The notes under the pieces are model-generated. The model did no database searches, was not told the DNA's origin, and saw only the letters and a program-made list of their open reading frames with translations. A program made the translations under genes and the position numbers. Below are positions 1-11,475 of a DNA stretch of 64,000 nt, piece after piece (position 1 is the first letter of the stretch; every line of letters starts with the position of its first letter). The DNA is from Forficula auricularia (lineage: Eukaryota; Arthropoda; Insecta; Dermaptera; Forficulidae). The stretch lies in NCBI GenBank assembly GCA_024734495.1, contig JALMQS010000187.1, positions 17,980,455 to 18,044,454 of the forward strand, written 5' to 3'.

Positions 1-88
1 TTAAAATCAAAAAGACTAAATTCTTTTATGGCAAACAACTCAAGCTTGAGTTGTTTACCAAAAAAGAATTTAGTCTTTTTGATTTTAA
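1..88. repeat. Palindrome at the centre of element A1
   Basis: Sequence runs TTAAAATCAAAAAGACTAAA into CTCAAGCTTGAG and back, giving arms of about 40 bases. In the second copy the matching palindrome (59908-59997) sits between inverted and direct satellite blocks, so this marks the symmetry centre of the element. Confidence 0.85.
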
Positions 89-104
89 GTCGATTCTTCT
101 ACAT

Positions 105-1060
105 TTTCAGTAGAGGTTTCCATTAATAGTCAAAACATCAAAAATGGAATTCAATAAGGTTATTCCTCTAGTATTAGATAAGAATCGATCGTTATTTTTG
201 ATTTTAAGTCGATTCCTCCATGTCTTCAGCAATGGTTACCAATAATAATCGAAACGTCAAAAACCTAATGTAGAATTGTTATTCCTCAAGTATTAGATGA
301 GAATCAATCGCTATTTTTGATTTTAAGTCGATTCCTCTATGTCCTCAGCAATGGTTACCAATAAAAACCGAAACGTCAAAAATCCAATATAGAATGATTA
401 TTCCTCAAGTACTAGATGAGAATCAATCGCTATTTTTGGTTTAAAGTTGATTTCTCTATGTCTTCAGGAATGGTTACTAATAAAAACCGAAACGTCAAAA
501 ATCCAATATAGAATGGATATTTCTCAAGTATTAGATGAGAATCAATCGCTATTTTTTATTTTAAGTCGATTCCTCCATGTCTTCAGCAATGGTTACTAAT
601 AAAAACCGAAACGTCAAAAATCCAATATAGAATGATTATTCCTCAAGTACTAGATGAGAATCAATCGCTATTTTTGGTTTAAAGTCGATTTCTCTATGTC
701 TTCAGCAATGGTTACTAATAAAAACCGAAACGTCAAAAATCCAATATAGAATGATTATTCCTCAAGTACTAGATGAGAATCAATCGCTATTTTTGGTTTA
801 AAGTCGATTTCTCTATGTCTTCAACAATGGTTACTAATAAAAACCGAAACGTCAAAAATCCAATATAGAATGATTATTCCTCAAGAACTAGATGAGAATC
901 AATCGCTATTTTTGGTTTAAAATCGATTTCTCTATGTCTTCAGCAATGGTTACTAATAAAAACCGAAACGTCAAAATCCAATATAGAATGATTATTCCTC
1001 AAGTACTAGATGAGAATCAATCGCTATTTTTGGTTTAAAATCGATTTCTCTGTCTTCAGC
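105..1060 (+). repeat. ~120-bp tandem satellite, about 8 units
   Basis: Units recur at intervals of 118-121 bases (starts near 193, 314, 431, 549, 669, 788, 907, 1025). Each holds CTATGTCTTCAGCAATGG, AAACCGAAACGTCAAAAAT and ATTCCTCAAGTA-TAGATGAG. The units are nearly identical, suggesting recent amplification or homogenisation. It is not a CRISPR array, since no unique spacers separate the units. Confidence 0.9.
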
Positions 1061-3639
1061 AAAGGTAACGGATAAGAAAACAACGCAGTTGCTATGGTTA
1101 CTCATAAAAATTCCTCCCAAATTTTTAGCATTTCACAGAGAGAAGCCTATCCATTCTTACTTAAGTTAGGTTAAATGAGCTATATTAAAACGATCAAATG
1201 AATAAATTTAAAAATTTTTTTAAAAGTACTATCTTACTTTAGAGTAAAGTACTTTAAAATATAATTTTACTAAAAACTTTATTTAACCTTTTTTGTGGTC
1301 CCCAAGGTACTTAATTAGGATATTAAATTTCATCAAAATTGGTTAAGTCATTTTCAAAATATTTAGAAAAAAATAAAAAAGTACCGAAATAAAGTACTAA
1401 TGTTTGTGGGCCGATATGTACCAAAAACTAATCAGCGCTTCATTTTGTTAAACTAATGGTAGGTTTTCAATTTCATTTCAATCGGTGCAACGGTGTGGAA
1501 AAATCGTGGGCCAAAAAAGCGATAACATACATACATACATCCATACGCACGCACTAAATGAAAAAATCGCCCTTTTTGGCCTCTCGACGAGACCCCATGT
1601 AATTTTTGACAAAACCGTCACGTGTTAAAATTCAACCTATATGAATACTACAATTTGTGACTTTAATTGAATCCATGGGTTCCGTAGTCTTTACCTGAGG
1701 ACCCTTTGAAGCCACGCTTGCCCCGAGAGCGATTACAATACTTTACCCATGCTTTGCATTGGATAAAGTAAAAATATTGAAAGTAGTAAAACAATTTTAT
1801 AATGATTTTATTTCAACACTCTATTGTTTCTCTTGCACCTGAGCATTTAGTGCTTATTTAGTTCCTACATATGTTGTATAAAAAAAGTGATTCTTCACAT
1901 AAATGCTGGTTTTATAATGTGTTAATTATGACAGTATGCAAACAAAAGACAAGATAATTAATTTCAACAGCCTTCTAAGCAATTTTCCCAATAGCATTTG
2001 AAAATCTCCTGTCAAGTGTTTAAAAAGTTCAAATTTTTATTTAATGTTTCATTTTTTCGCGATTCTATTTTGAATCTAGTTTCAATATAAATTGGAAAAT
2101 ACATCAACATTAGAATAAAATTTAATTTTTTTAAATAGAGAACTTTTTTATTCAGAAAATTTATTCATTGTTAATATGTGAGTCAAGGTAGAAATCTTCT
2201 TAGTTGAATTAAGAAATAAAATTTTGAATAAAAAAATTATTTTTTTAATATTTCATCATTTTTCTAATTATTTGTTAGCTTGTGTATAAAATTATTTAAT
2301 AAATTTTATTAAGAAATTAAAATATCGTGAAAGTAGTGGAATACTTTCTCTCTTGGTTGTATTCTAATCAGAACAGGTACTGTTGCAAAATAGCCACAAG
2401 CCGCCCACTGATATCCACTTCACAGTCCTTAAAAGTTGACGTTTACAATAAAGGAATGCGCGAATTCAAGAGTGCAAAGTGGATTTATCCATTAGACTAA
2501 AAGAAGGAAAGGTTTGAGACGCGTAGGCCACGCTGCTTGCTCTCCCAATGCAAAACGGAGCTTTTGTTCTCTTTGATAACAGCCATTTATACCAAGATTG
2601 CTATCAATTTATATCACTTAGACATATATGGACGAGAAAACAAAAGCTTACATTTAAACCAGACCAAATTAGGAAATTAAAATATATAAAAATAAAAGTT
2701 TAACACAATTGTTCAAAAAAATACAACTATAATATAATCAATTACTAATTGGTTGAAAAATGATTCAGGAGATCGAAATCGTAGGGATTTGAAAACAATG
2801 TAAAACTTAGGCAGCAGAATGGAAAACAAATACTATAAGTAAAATGGGTAATAACTTGTAACTGTACTTTAAAATAGGTAACTATTTAAAATAAAATAAT
2901 GAAAGGGAAATAGGTAAAAATTTTGTTACTACTGAGTTTATTTTAATTGTTTTAAATAATTTAATATTTTAATTATCATTCTATTTCAGAATTAAAATTT
3001 CAACAAAGTTACGTTTTTTTACTTAAGACCGAGGGTATTGAATAATAATAATAATTAGTTAATACTTTACATAACAAAAAAAAAATTAATTTTTAAAATT
3101 TTTTTACTTTCTTCCTATGAAGCCCGTCTGATCACACAAAACTTTTCTCTTTATTCGTGTTTAAAAATGCCTGACCTGTGAAGAAAAATAAAGAATACTT
3201 TTTTCTCTCTGTCTGGATTCCAATACACATGATAAATCTACATAGAACGGAAGCTCCTAGACAGTTCACTGGCAAAAATATTGTCCAGCCTACAAATTAT
3301 GTTGGAGGCGTATAAAAAAAAAAAAGATTTCACTTTTCCTCCAATTTTTCTTTTCAATCTCACTTGCACTTTGAATTTTTATACAAGCTTTTGATCTATA
3401 TCTTCTAGCGTTAAGTTACTTTTTGAGTCAACGAGTTGCAAAAGCTCCAGGCGTGACTGGAGCTTAGAAATAAATCTATTTTTAAAGTGAAAATTTGATA
3501 AAATTTAGTTTATCACTAAACAATACTATTGAGGAATATTCATATATGATTGAAATTTATTTATAGTTATAAATTAGCTATAACTATTTAAGAACAGTCC
3601 CGATGGGCCTAGTAATTTAAGCGTTTTTTTTAATGCAAT

Positions 3640-3831
3640 CGAATGCAAGAAGGGGTGCACCAGTAAAGTTGCAGCCCCTATGTATCTCGAAAGACCCTTG
3701 CATTACCGAAGAGAAGGGAAAGTTGATTAAGTGAAAGGGTGTAGACGTAGGTGTTTATGCACTCGGGTTTTGAAGGTTTGAAGATTATAAGTGCTGGGAA
3801 AGATGGAGGCTGGAAGAGAGTTCCAGTTCCT
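3640..3831 (-). mobile_element. Non-LTR retrotransposon 3' end (jockey/CR1-like C-terminus)
   Basis: On the minus strand 3831-3727 reads RNWNSLPASIFPSTYNLQTF then KTRVHKHLRLHPFT and a stop, followed by about 90 bases of 3' UTR. The WNSLP-x(8-9)-YNL--FK-R---YL pattern is the usual C-terminus of insect jockey/CR1-like reverse-transcriptase proteins. It is a 5'-truncated remnant. Confidence 0.75.
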
Positions 3832-6800
3832 TGAAGTCATGGGGATATATGTATTGGCGAATGAAGTGGTCGTAGGCACTTTTCCAATTTGTGTCTTAAG
3901 TTTATTTTATTAGATATTTTTCATACATAATGTACTATTAAAAATATATCTATTAGCAAATTTACAAATATATAACAACATTAGACTACATTCACTTCAT
4001 TTTACTTCATCTGAGAGGGTTTTTAGTTTATTGTAACTTAATTTTATAAAAATGGAAAATTTCAGTAGCTAAGCTTATAAATGAACCACATATTGAAATT
4101 CCAACATTAGTGATTTATTATTTAGAAACTAGAAGTCAGATTTGATTAGATATATATTTTTTAGTGAATCCAATGAATATTAAGTACTATATAACATATT
4201 AAAAATTCAGATTTTTTTCTTGTGGACTGTCTAGTGATCAAACCACTTTAAGAGAAGTATAAGTGTTTGAACAATTTATTTTCAAATCAATGAGTTCGAT
4301 CAATTTGTCCCGGAGATTGAAAAATGCGAGAAGTGTTGTTTAATTTAAACATAAAATATTTTACTATTCAATTTGATGGGAAAGGGAAAGCTTTTCTCGA
4401 ATGATTCCACGCCCTTTTCCAGCCCCTCCCCTATAATTCAAAAATAATTAATTGCGAACATAAATGAAATATTATATTTAATAATAGATTTATTTCCGAC
4501 GATATATGAACAATAAGCAATAAAAAGCTTGGAACTTTATCGCGACAGGATCCGTTGAGATCCTTGACATCATACAAGACAACCCATACAAGTGCGTGAC
4601 TAAGCCTAAACTATCTTTCTAGAAAATCTAATCAAATTACTATAAACTCTTTTACTAATAGTTCTTTACAATTTTACAGTGTATATTTATTTTAAAATTA
4701 ATTATTTTTCATGTAAATATTGTTATAAATAAGATTACAATTACTACTAGGTAGTTGGCCCAGCAAGCAAATCAGGTATTGAATTTATGCAACATTTTCA
4801 TATATATTTTTTTTTGGATATTCGTGTTTAAAAACGTTCTTAAATAGAAATTATTTTAAAACAGAGGTTTTTTATCTGTCTGATTGTTTGTCTGAATTCT
4901 GATAGCCCCAACGCAAGAATGTAAACTGGTAGAAAGTTCGTTCTGATACTTGTACTATCAGGTTTTTTTATTTACATAGCAAAGAATTGTTTAAATAGTT
5001 AACTCACTAACTTGAGCAATCCCTGATAAAAAATGTCGTGCTATCTGAATTATTGTATTTGATTGATTTTTTTTTGCTTATATTGTTAAAATATATCTGG
5101 GATGTGTGGATAAATCATTTTCAAGTAAGAATCTTTTGTGTCTCTTTGTACCTGTCTTTGAATTCTAAAGCCCACAATAATCAAGAATGGGAAGTCCAAA
5201 AAGTTTGCTCTGGTGCTATAATGTACAATATTTATTTCCAAAACGAAGACCTTATTAGATTTTAAACCCTCTAGCTTTATAAGGTCAGATTCAAAAACCC
5301 AGAAAATCAGAAAATCAACTTCATAACGAGGAGTTTTCGAAAGATTATGAGATTATAAAATTTTACTTCTATATGTTTCAAATTCAAGGAAAGTGCGTTT
5401 GCACTGCAATAATGGGTTATATTTTTCGAGAATATCTTTTTCTTGAATTCCAGTTTCCCTGATGAAGGTTTTTTAATAAGTCTAAAGTATTACTTTGTTC
5501 CTGAGCATCTTTTATTTGACAGACTCTACAAATGTCTTTTTCCTATTTGAGAAAAAGACTTGAATAATTAATATTATATTTGTTTCCGTGTATATAAAAC
5601 TTAAATATTTATATAATTGCTTATATTGCTTACAGTCGTAAGTCTTATTTTGAAGATATACTAATAAAAAATTAATTAAACTATAAATATACTAATATAT
5701 TAATTTGACTGAGTTATTTCCAAACAATTCTGGCTTATAATAAAAAAGCAATGAATATGGTTTGTTTGGGTTTGAAATCAACAAACATAGTCTCAAAAAG
5801 AGCTGTTGTGGCTTGACATTATAGAGTGTACCCTGTACCTACTATAAAACCGAAAGCAAGTAAAAACTCAAATCCCCTTCCAGTGCGATCGGGTGGTGAC
5901 TTCCAGGTGTAAGTCCTTCTTTTTTCTGTTTAATATTAGGGCTTAAGGTACACATTTTATGCAGACTCATTCATGAGATAGGATATTCTAACTACTAAAA
6001 ATTGCAAATTTATTTAAAAATGACACTGCCCTTGGCCAGACTGAGCAAGCGCACTTGGAATTCGTAATGAGAAATTTTCAAATGCGCATGCTCAGTTCGC
6101 ACAAGTGAGATGCGAATATTATAAGTCGAATACGCTATAAATAATAGTGGATAAATAATAAACAAAATTCGTTTTCTCACTTTGTTGAAAGAATGCGGTC
6201 TGATAAGAGTCATTAGTGGGGGTAGGACGCGGAGTGTTTTTGTCGCTCGCTTATTCTTCAAGGTTTATATTACATTGTCTTTGATCACAAAATAATCAAA
6301 TCACTTATATTTTTTCACTATCAATAATTTAAGTATCTGAAGTGTTTGTGTCGTTCTTCTCTCTCAAGGTTCTTTTTTGATCGTAATATAGTTATATTTT
6401 TTCAATTACCTTTTGAAACCTCATAGTGAATTGTACTGTAATGAAACTAAATAAAAATACATATTTTATGATCACATAATAATTTTTTGTAACATAAAAT
6501 ATTAGTGTATTTTTTTACCACGAAACTATTTTATCGACAACAGACCCATTACTTCATATTAGTTATAACAAGGATTATTATGTGATGAATTTGGGAAAGA
6601 AGAATAAGGAAAGGAAGTTAGTAGAAAGGAACAATCTAGGATTGGAAAAAGCCTATCTTTTGAACAATACATAAAAGTAATATGAACGACCCTAATGAAC
6701 AGCTAATGCTTTAATTAATTTTATTAGTACTAATGCTAGTAAAAGTTCTCATCCTGGATAATTTCAGATCCATGAACTTGAGTTTCATTTGTTGAATAAA

Positions 6801-7740
6801 TAATTATTGTTTTTGTTTCCCATATTATAATAATAATTTTCTCATCTAATAATAATATATTAAAGACCCGTTTTTTATTTTTTCAAATTAGCTCTTATTT
6901 ATTTCACTTATTACTGACATGAGGTTTACTTCTGGAGTGGGAAACAAAACAAGCTCATCATTGTTTTATATGAACTCTCTCAAGATTTGCAATGTTCTTG
7001 ATAATAAATTATAACGCATATGTATTTCTGTTTTTTCTTTTTCATTTTTCAATTAACCTTGAAATTAAGATGCATGAATTAATTCACTGAGAAAAATCCT
7101 GGAATACTATCAGAATTTTTTTAAATAACATCTTATTTTAATTTCATATGTGTTTTCATGTTTATCGGCAATTCCGAAATAAGTTATAGCCAGTTTAATA
7201 AATAAACTTTAATTGGAAATGGACATTAAATATTTGTTATTCACTGAAGAAGTTGATTCTTAAGATTTTAAATCAAAAAATTGAAGGTAAACATGATTAT
7301 TCAAATTTGTAAAAAAATTCAAATAAGATAGATTTTCAAATAAAAAAGTATTTATTTATATATTACCTATCTTTATGTATTTAAAAGTTATGAATTTATA
7401 CATAAATAATCAGTTAATAAATGTAATAAATTAACCACAAATACAAATCGCGACCATAGACTCATAACCTATGAATTTGAGGATTTAAATTCATTTAGCA
7501 ATTTTTACAAGAGAGGAAATTTTAATTAATAATTATTATTAAATGATAACCATTGACGCAATGGCGGATTTAACAGTGGTTGGACTGTGCTGCCTCCCGG
7601 GTCCATGAGCCTGCATGGGTCCATAGAATCCCAAATATTATTTAATAATTAAAAGCATTTGAAAAGATTTTTCTTAATTTCATCGACCTAATGGCTATTT
7701 TTTAGTTCATGGGGCATGTCTTAGTAAGATAATTTTAAAA

Positions 7741-8030
7741 TTTTCGAACGCTCAGCACCCCTTCGCTCTCAAATTGGATAAAAGTTGAACAAGCGCTTTC
7801 GCCAACTCTTTTATCCCTATGACCTCCAGAGACTGGAACTCGCTCCCTGCAACCATCTTTCCCGCGACTTATAATCTTCATCTATTTAAGACCCGTATCC
7901 ACAGATATCTTCGACCCCCGCCCAGCCCATAAAATTCTTTCTTCTTCTTTTCACGATGGAGGGGCCAACCCAAGCCTTTAGGGGTTGCACCTTTTTGGTG
8001 TAACTCCTTCTCTCATCATTTTCATAAAAA
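7741..8030 (+). mobile_element. Non-LTR retrotransposon 3' end, copy L1
   Basis: Plus-strand remnant of a LINE. 7810-7932 encodes FIPMTSRDWNSLPATIFPAT then YNLHLFKTRIHRYLRPPPSP and a stop. The 3' UTR carries CACGATGGAGGGGCCAACCC, CTTTTTGGTGTAACTCCTTC and a short A-rich end. The upstream part (7741-7809) matches the copy at 9240 and contains an in-frame stop, so the copy is dead. Confidence 0.78.
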
Positions 8031-9239
8031 ATGTTTGTAAGTAATTATTCAAAAAAGAAATTTTAAAACTCTAATAAGATTGTCCTTTCTTAGGACAATG
8101 TTTTCATACGTGAAAGGAATATGGTAGGTATATCATATGTAGGTACATATAAATTACATCTTTTATGGGTAGACAAATTTTAAAATTAGAATAAGAATAT
8201 CCTTTCATAGTGTCAATGTATTATAAAACAGTGTTTTGGGCGACCCGTCTTGGCGAGGGGACTCTTTGTAAGATTTTATCCTGGGACGAAGAGTGAAAAA
8301 ATAATGTTTTTCAAGATATTTTAATAAAATTAGATTTTTCATCTCTATATAAAACCCTTATTTAAATATGTTTTTTAATATTTTAAAATATAAGAATTTG
8401 GGTGAAGGGCATCCTAAGTTTTGGCAAGTTTTAACTAAGGTCATCCAACTGATTCGGAACTAAGTTTTTTTTTCTGTTCAAAAGGAGATATCGCCGTTCA
8501 CTGATGTTTTTAATTATGTTAGATCTATGAAAAAACATTTAAAATTTTATATTGAAATAAATATTCATATATTCAATCAATTTAATTCTTCTTTCAAATT
8601 AGGTAGATTATAACATTATCAGTCAAAAGAATATATTTTTATTTTTATTGATTTTTTTCTAAATTTCAATCTTCATGTTAATTAAATATATTTTATACTA
8701 TTTAAAATTACGTCTTTTAATAAGTTATTTAATTACTTTTTAAATTACCAGTCATTAAATAATTAGTATAAAATAGATAGAAAAAAGAGCCCCTGGAGAC
8801 TTGGAGACGCAACCCGAAACACCCCTCCACCTATTAAAACATTAACCCAATATCTTAATTACAGAATCAATAAAAGTGAAGCTTCTCGAGCAGGTTTGTA
8901 GATGCCTTAATAGCTCATCAATTTATTTATATACAAATAAATTATATAAATGCCCTTAGGCTGTATGGAAAAAATGATTATTGTCTATATAATATGCTTG
9001 AACCGATTCAGGCAAACCAAAAATTCCAAATACAGAAATACATATTGATTTCTTATGGAAATTTATATTAATTGATCTCTTTTTTTTTTTAATAATTTGA
9101 TAAGAAACTTCAATGGGAGATAGTGGAGTGAACCCTTTTTTATTCCGCAGTTTTTATTATAAACTACTGGCTTCGGTGTCTGTTCAGTCAAGCTGAAATC
9201 AATTATTCCCTTAAATCCCTCTTTACGAGAAACACGTGG

Positions 9240-9720
9240 TTTTCGAACGCTCAGCACCCCTTCGCTGTCAAATTGGATAAAAATTGAACAAGCGCTTTCG
9301 CCAACTCTTTTATCAAATTGAAAGTTTTTTTTTGCCGAGGGTAGGAGAATTTTTATATATTCCAAGCGAGACAATATAAGAGTAAGTCTTCGTAAATGAT
9401 AAATTTTATTTATAACGAAACTATAGTCTCGTTAAAAATAAAATTTATAATTCCAGCAGAAGACACACTTTTTTATTGTCTCCTTCAACTCTTTTATCCC
9501 TATAACCTCCAGAGACTGGAACTCGCTCCCAGCCACGGTCTTCCCCGCGATTTATAACCTTCAGCTATTTAAGACCCGTATCCACATCAGATACCTTCGA
9601 CCCCTGCCCAGCCCATAAAATCGCCTCTTCTTCTTCTTTTCACGATGGAGGGGCCAACCCAGGCCTTTAAGGGATGGACCTTTTTGGTGTAACTCCTTCT
9701 CTCATCATTTTCATTAAAAA
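9240..9720 (+). mobile_element. Non-LTR retrotransposon 3' end, copy L2, split by a small insertion
   Basis: Same LINE family as 7741-8030. The coding part is broken in two: 9240-9314 (HPFAVKLDKN*TSAFANS) and 9486-9618 (FIPITSRDWNSLPATVFPAI then YNLQLFKTRIHIRYL), with stop at 9616-9618. The 3' UTR runs to an A-run near 9715. Between the halves is a 171-bp Penelope-like insertion with a 13-bp target duplication. Confidence 0.78.
9315..9485. mobile_element. Short Penelope-like insertion inside LINE copy L2
   Basis: Flanked by the direct repeat CAACTCTTTTATC at 9302-9314 and 9486-9498. The uninterrupted LINE copy at 7741-8030 shows the empty site. The insert starts with a T-run plus GCCGAGGGTAG, the same end seen in other Penelope-like copies here (GCCGAGAGTAGC). 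It contains CGAAACTATAGTCTCG, the 3' half of the hammerhead-like motif, within an inverted repeat (about 9401-9452). Confidence 0.7.
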
Positions 9721-10069
9721 AAAAAAGTGGATTCTCCCCCTGGACTCCCTCCCCCGCTCCTGAACACTCTCTCTTCCTCCTTAACCGATCACTCTCCACC
9801 CCACCAACCCTCTCTCCGCTTATCATCCTTCTCCCCACTAAACTTAATCCTGACTCCCTACTTCGTCTTCGAACATTCTTCACGCCATCAACCCCTTTTA
9901 TTTAAAATTATTACTCCAGAAAATTTAATTACGGGTTTCAAATATTTCTTAAACAGCCTGCGACTCCTACTAGCATAAGAGCTACACGCCTTTAGTATAG
10001 TTTTGGTTTGCATTATGTATTCCTACACCTTGATAAATGAATAAATAAATAAATAGGGAGGCAACTCAC

Positions 10070-10292
10070 CATATCATCAAGTGACTTCAAATCATTGGTA
10101 ACAATTTGTGGCATGGGTCCGAATTCCTTCAAAGCTTGTTCGGTTTCCAGATCGGCGAGATCATCATCGTCGACGTCGTCCTCATAGCCATCCTGAAGGC
10201 CGCTGGCGGCTGCGGCTGCTCGCTGATCCCGGGCAATCTCCCGGTCAATCTCTTGTTCCAGCTGAATTAACATCGGCGCTAACATGCCTAGC
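10070..10292 (-). CDS. pigs: GAS2-like/pigs coding exon 4: end of CH domain and acidic linker
   Basis: Minus-strand exon of 223 bases from a TTGTGTTGCAG acceptor to an ATG|GTGAGT donor. It reads (R)LGMLAPMLIQLEQEIDREIA, then an Ala-rich stretch, an acidic run (DGYEDDVDDDDLADLE) and finally FGPMPQIVTNDLKSLDDM. LGMLAPMLIQ-EQEIDREIA is the conserved helix that follows the CH domain in GAS2-like proteins. The T-DLKSLDDMV motif corresponds to the segment just before the GAR domain (SDLRNLDELV in vertebrate GAS2L1, as I recall it). The acidic run is a linker with no assigned function. The exon joins exon 3 across a 64-bp intron, and the next exon should open with the GAR domain, outside the window. 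Confidence 0.9.
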
Positions 10293-10356
10293 CTGCAACA
10301 CAACTCCATTTAGAACAATCTGGCATGAATGAATATGTCAAAAAATGGATACTAAC
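10293..10356 (-). other. Short intron (64 bp) of the GAS2-like gene
   Basis: GTTAGT...TTGTGTTGCAG on the minus strand. Its size is typical of minimal insect introns and contrasts with the 39-kb intron of the same gene. Confidence 0.85.
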
Positions 10357-10456
10357 CTAGCCCCTCGTCGAGCCACTTCCAAAAGACACAAGATCACATT
10401 CTTTTCATTTTTCATTAAAATTAAATCTTCCGTTTCGAAAAGAAGACATTCCAAAC
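10357..10456 (-). CDS. pigs: GAS2-like/pigs coding exon 3: CH domain C-terminus (apparent 1-base frameshift)
   Basis: Minus-strand exon of 100 bases with a TTTTCAG acceptor (ending 10457) and a GTTAGT donor. It encodes [20 protein letters not shown] followed by [21 protein letters not shown] and [17 protein letters not shown] are highly diagnostic of GAS2-like proteins. The exon starts GTTTGG, so the family frame needs one base from exon 2, but exon 2 ends on a codon boundary at its strong donor. One extra T here (GTTTTGG) would give Q-V-L-E-C, exactly the family spacing. A one-base deletion in a T-run, real or from assembly, is therefore the simplest explanation. The downstream phase (ends AG, joins exon 4 G) is consistent. 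Confidence 0.87.
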
Positions 10457-11098
10457 CTGAAAACAAATAAAAAATCATGACAATGAAATCATATTAATTG
10501 TCATCACACATTTTTCTCTTTCGAGAAACACCTTAACTACATATAGGTACTAGAAATTAATTTCACCTTTAAAATAAATATCCTTATTTGGTAGTAGGAT
10601 GTTTCCTCTTTTGGAAAATTTGACTTGTGACTTTGACCATGAGCTGTCAGACATAAATTATTATATATTTTTCTTTAAATATTTATAAAAAAGTTTAAAA
10701 AGGAATTTTCCAATCAGTGATCTCAAAGCTTATCATAAAACTCCCCCAATTTAAGTGAAATGCCAATTAATTAATTGGTTAAAAAGTATTTGTATTTTAA
10801 ATAATAAATTTTATTTTTATTTCAATTTAAAACAGGGTTTCTTGATATTTAAAATTGTTAATTAATTTGGTTACTAATACTCCATTGTAGTATTATACAC
10901 ATAAGAACATATATTAGGGATTAACAACTTTTTTATACTATTAAAGAATAAAAGGAAATTTTTTAAAACCGTTTAACATAAAACCTTGGTGTTTGTTACC
11001 CTCTGCGATTTTTAGTATAATTGAGAGTTTTTCTTTTTTACTTATGGAAAGTGGTGTAGGTTTTAGGTGAAACATGATGTTAGTTAATAGAGTAAAGG

Positions 11099-11292
11099 GT
11101 GTGTAGTTTCACTGTGAATGAAATAAAACTAAAGAGGTTTATATTACCACATATTTCGGATTATTAGTCCATCTATCAGGAGTTTACAAGTTAATAACTT
11201 GTAAACTCCTGATGATGGACTAATAATCCGAAATATATTGAGTTTGTATAAACCTCTTTGAGTTTTATTTCATTCACTGTGAAACTACACAC
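11099..11292. mobile_element. Inverted Penelope-type terminal repeats with hammerhead-like motif
   Basis: A ~194-bp foldback: arms start GTGTGTAGTTTCAC and end GTGAAACTACACAC, with a 7-base centre near 11192-11198. The plus-strand arm carries CTGATGA...CCGAAAT, a hammerhead-like core. The opposite arm holds a damaged version with a 2-base insertion. Non-coding; the class is inferred from the hammerhead motif and the similar copy at 13447-13600. Confidence 0.6.
11209..11245 (+). ncRNA. Hammerhead-ribozyme-like motif
   Basis: CTGATGA (11209-11215), then stem II GGA/TCC, then GAAA, then a self-complementary ATATAT stem III and a final T. The flanking GTAAACTC (5') and GAGTTTG (3') can pair as stem I. 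One extra U follows CUGAUGA. The short palindromic stem III fits ribozymes that act as dimers, as known for Penelope-like elements. Activity is not shown. Confidence 0.5.
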
Positions 11293-11475
11293 CTGCTAGT
11301 TTTTCATATCAATATAATTTTGGGGAATTTTGCTTCTATATATGTTAAATGAAGGAAGAACGAAATACAGTATTTGAAATTATTCAGTTGGAATAACTTG
11401 TTTTACCAGTGTAATGATTCCTAATGTTAAAACAAAAATTTAAAACATGCAATAATCTTTTCCAGTTGACGAGCA

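Larger units (their letters stand above)
1..1770 (+). mobile_element. Satellite-bearing Helentron-like element, copy A1 (truncated by the window edge)
   Basis: Order along the plus strand: a near-perfect palindrome (1-88), about eight ~120-bp tandem units (about 105-1060), then a single-copy tail. The tail carries the phrase GGGCCGATATGTACC, a CATA microsatellite (about 1528-1552), and a terminal stem-loop whose arms are ACTTTACCCATG and CATTGGATAAAGT, ending in AGTAAAA. The same structure recurs at 59577-61425 in the same direction. Internal satellite, 3' stem-loop and lack of coding sequence resemble Helentron-associated non-autonomous elements; the class is inferred. The left arm is cut by the window start. 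Confidence 0.6.
1..10069 (-). other. Intron downstream of exon 4 (no GAR-domain exon found)
   Basis: Follows the exon 4 donor on the minus strand. I looked for the cysteine-containing GAR motif and saw none, so the next exon lies beyond the left edge. Unassigned AT-rich stretches are 1775-3600, 3900-7740 and 8030-9235. Confidence 0.65.

Noticed and set aside
105..1060. Regular ~120-bp tandem units considered as a CRISPR array
   Set aside because: Units are contiguous and near-identical, with no unique spacers, no cas genes and a clearly eukaryotic setting.
9587..9883. 98-codon minus-strand frame
   Set aside because: It is the antisense of the LINE 3' end plus adjacent low-complexity sequence.
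9727..9978. Open frame MDSPPGLPPPLLN... on the plus strand
   Set aside because: Pyrimidine-rich low-complexity stretch just after a LINE 3' end; no domain, splice context or matching partner.
1..10069. GAR-domain exon of the GAS2-like gene
   Set aside because: Expected next on the minus strand, but no frame with the Cys-containing GAR pattern was seen, so it is placed outside the window.
10108..10332. Plus-strand frame across coding exon 4
   Set aside because: Antisense shadow of the GAS2-like exon; Arg/His-rich only because of the codons on the other strand.
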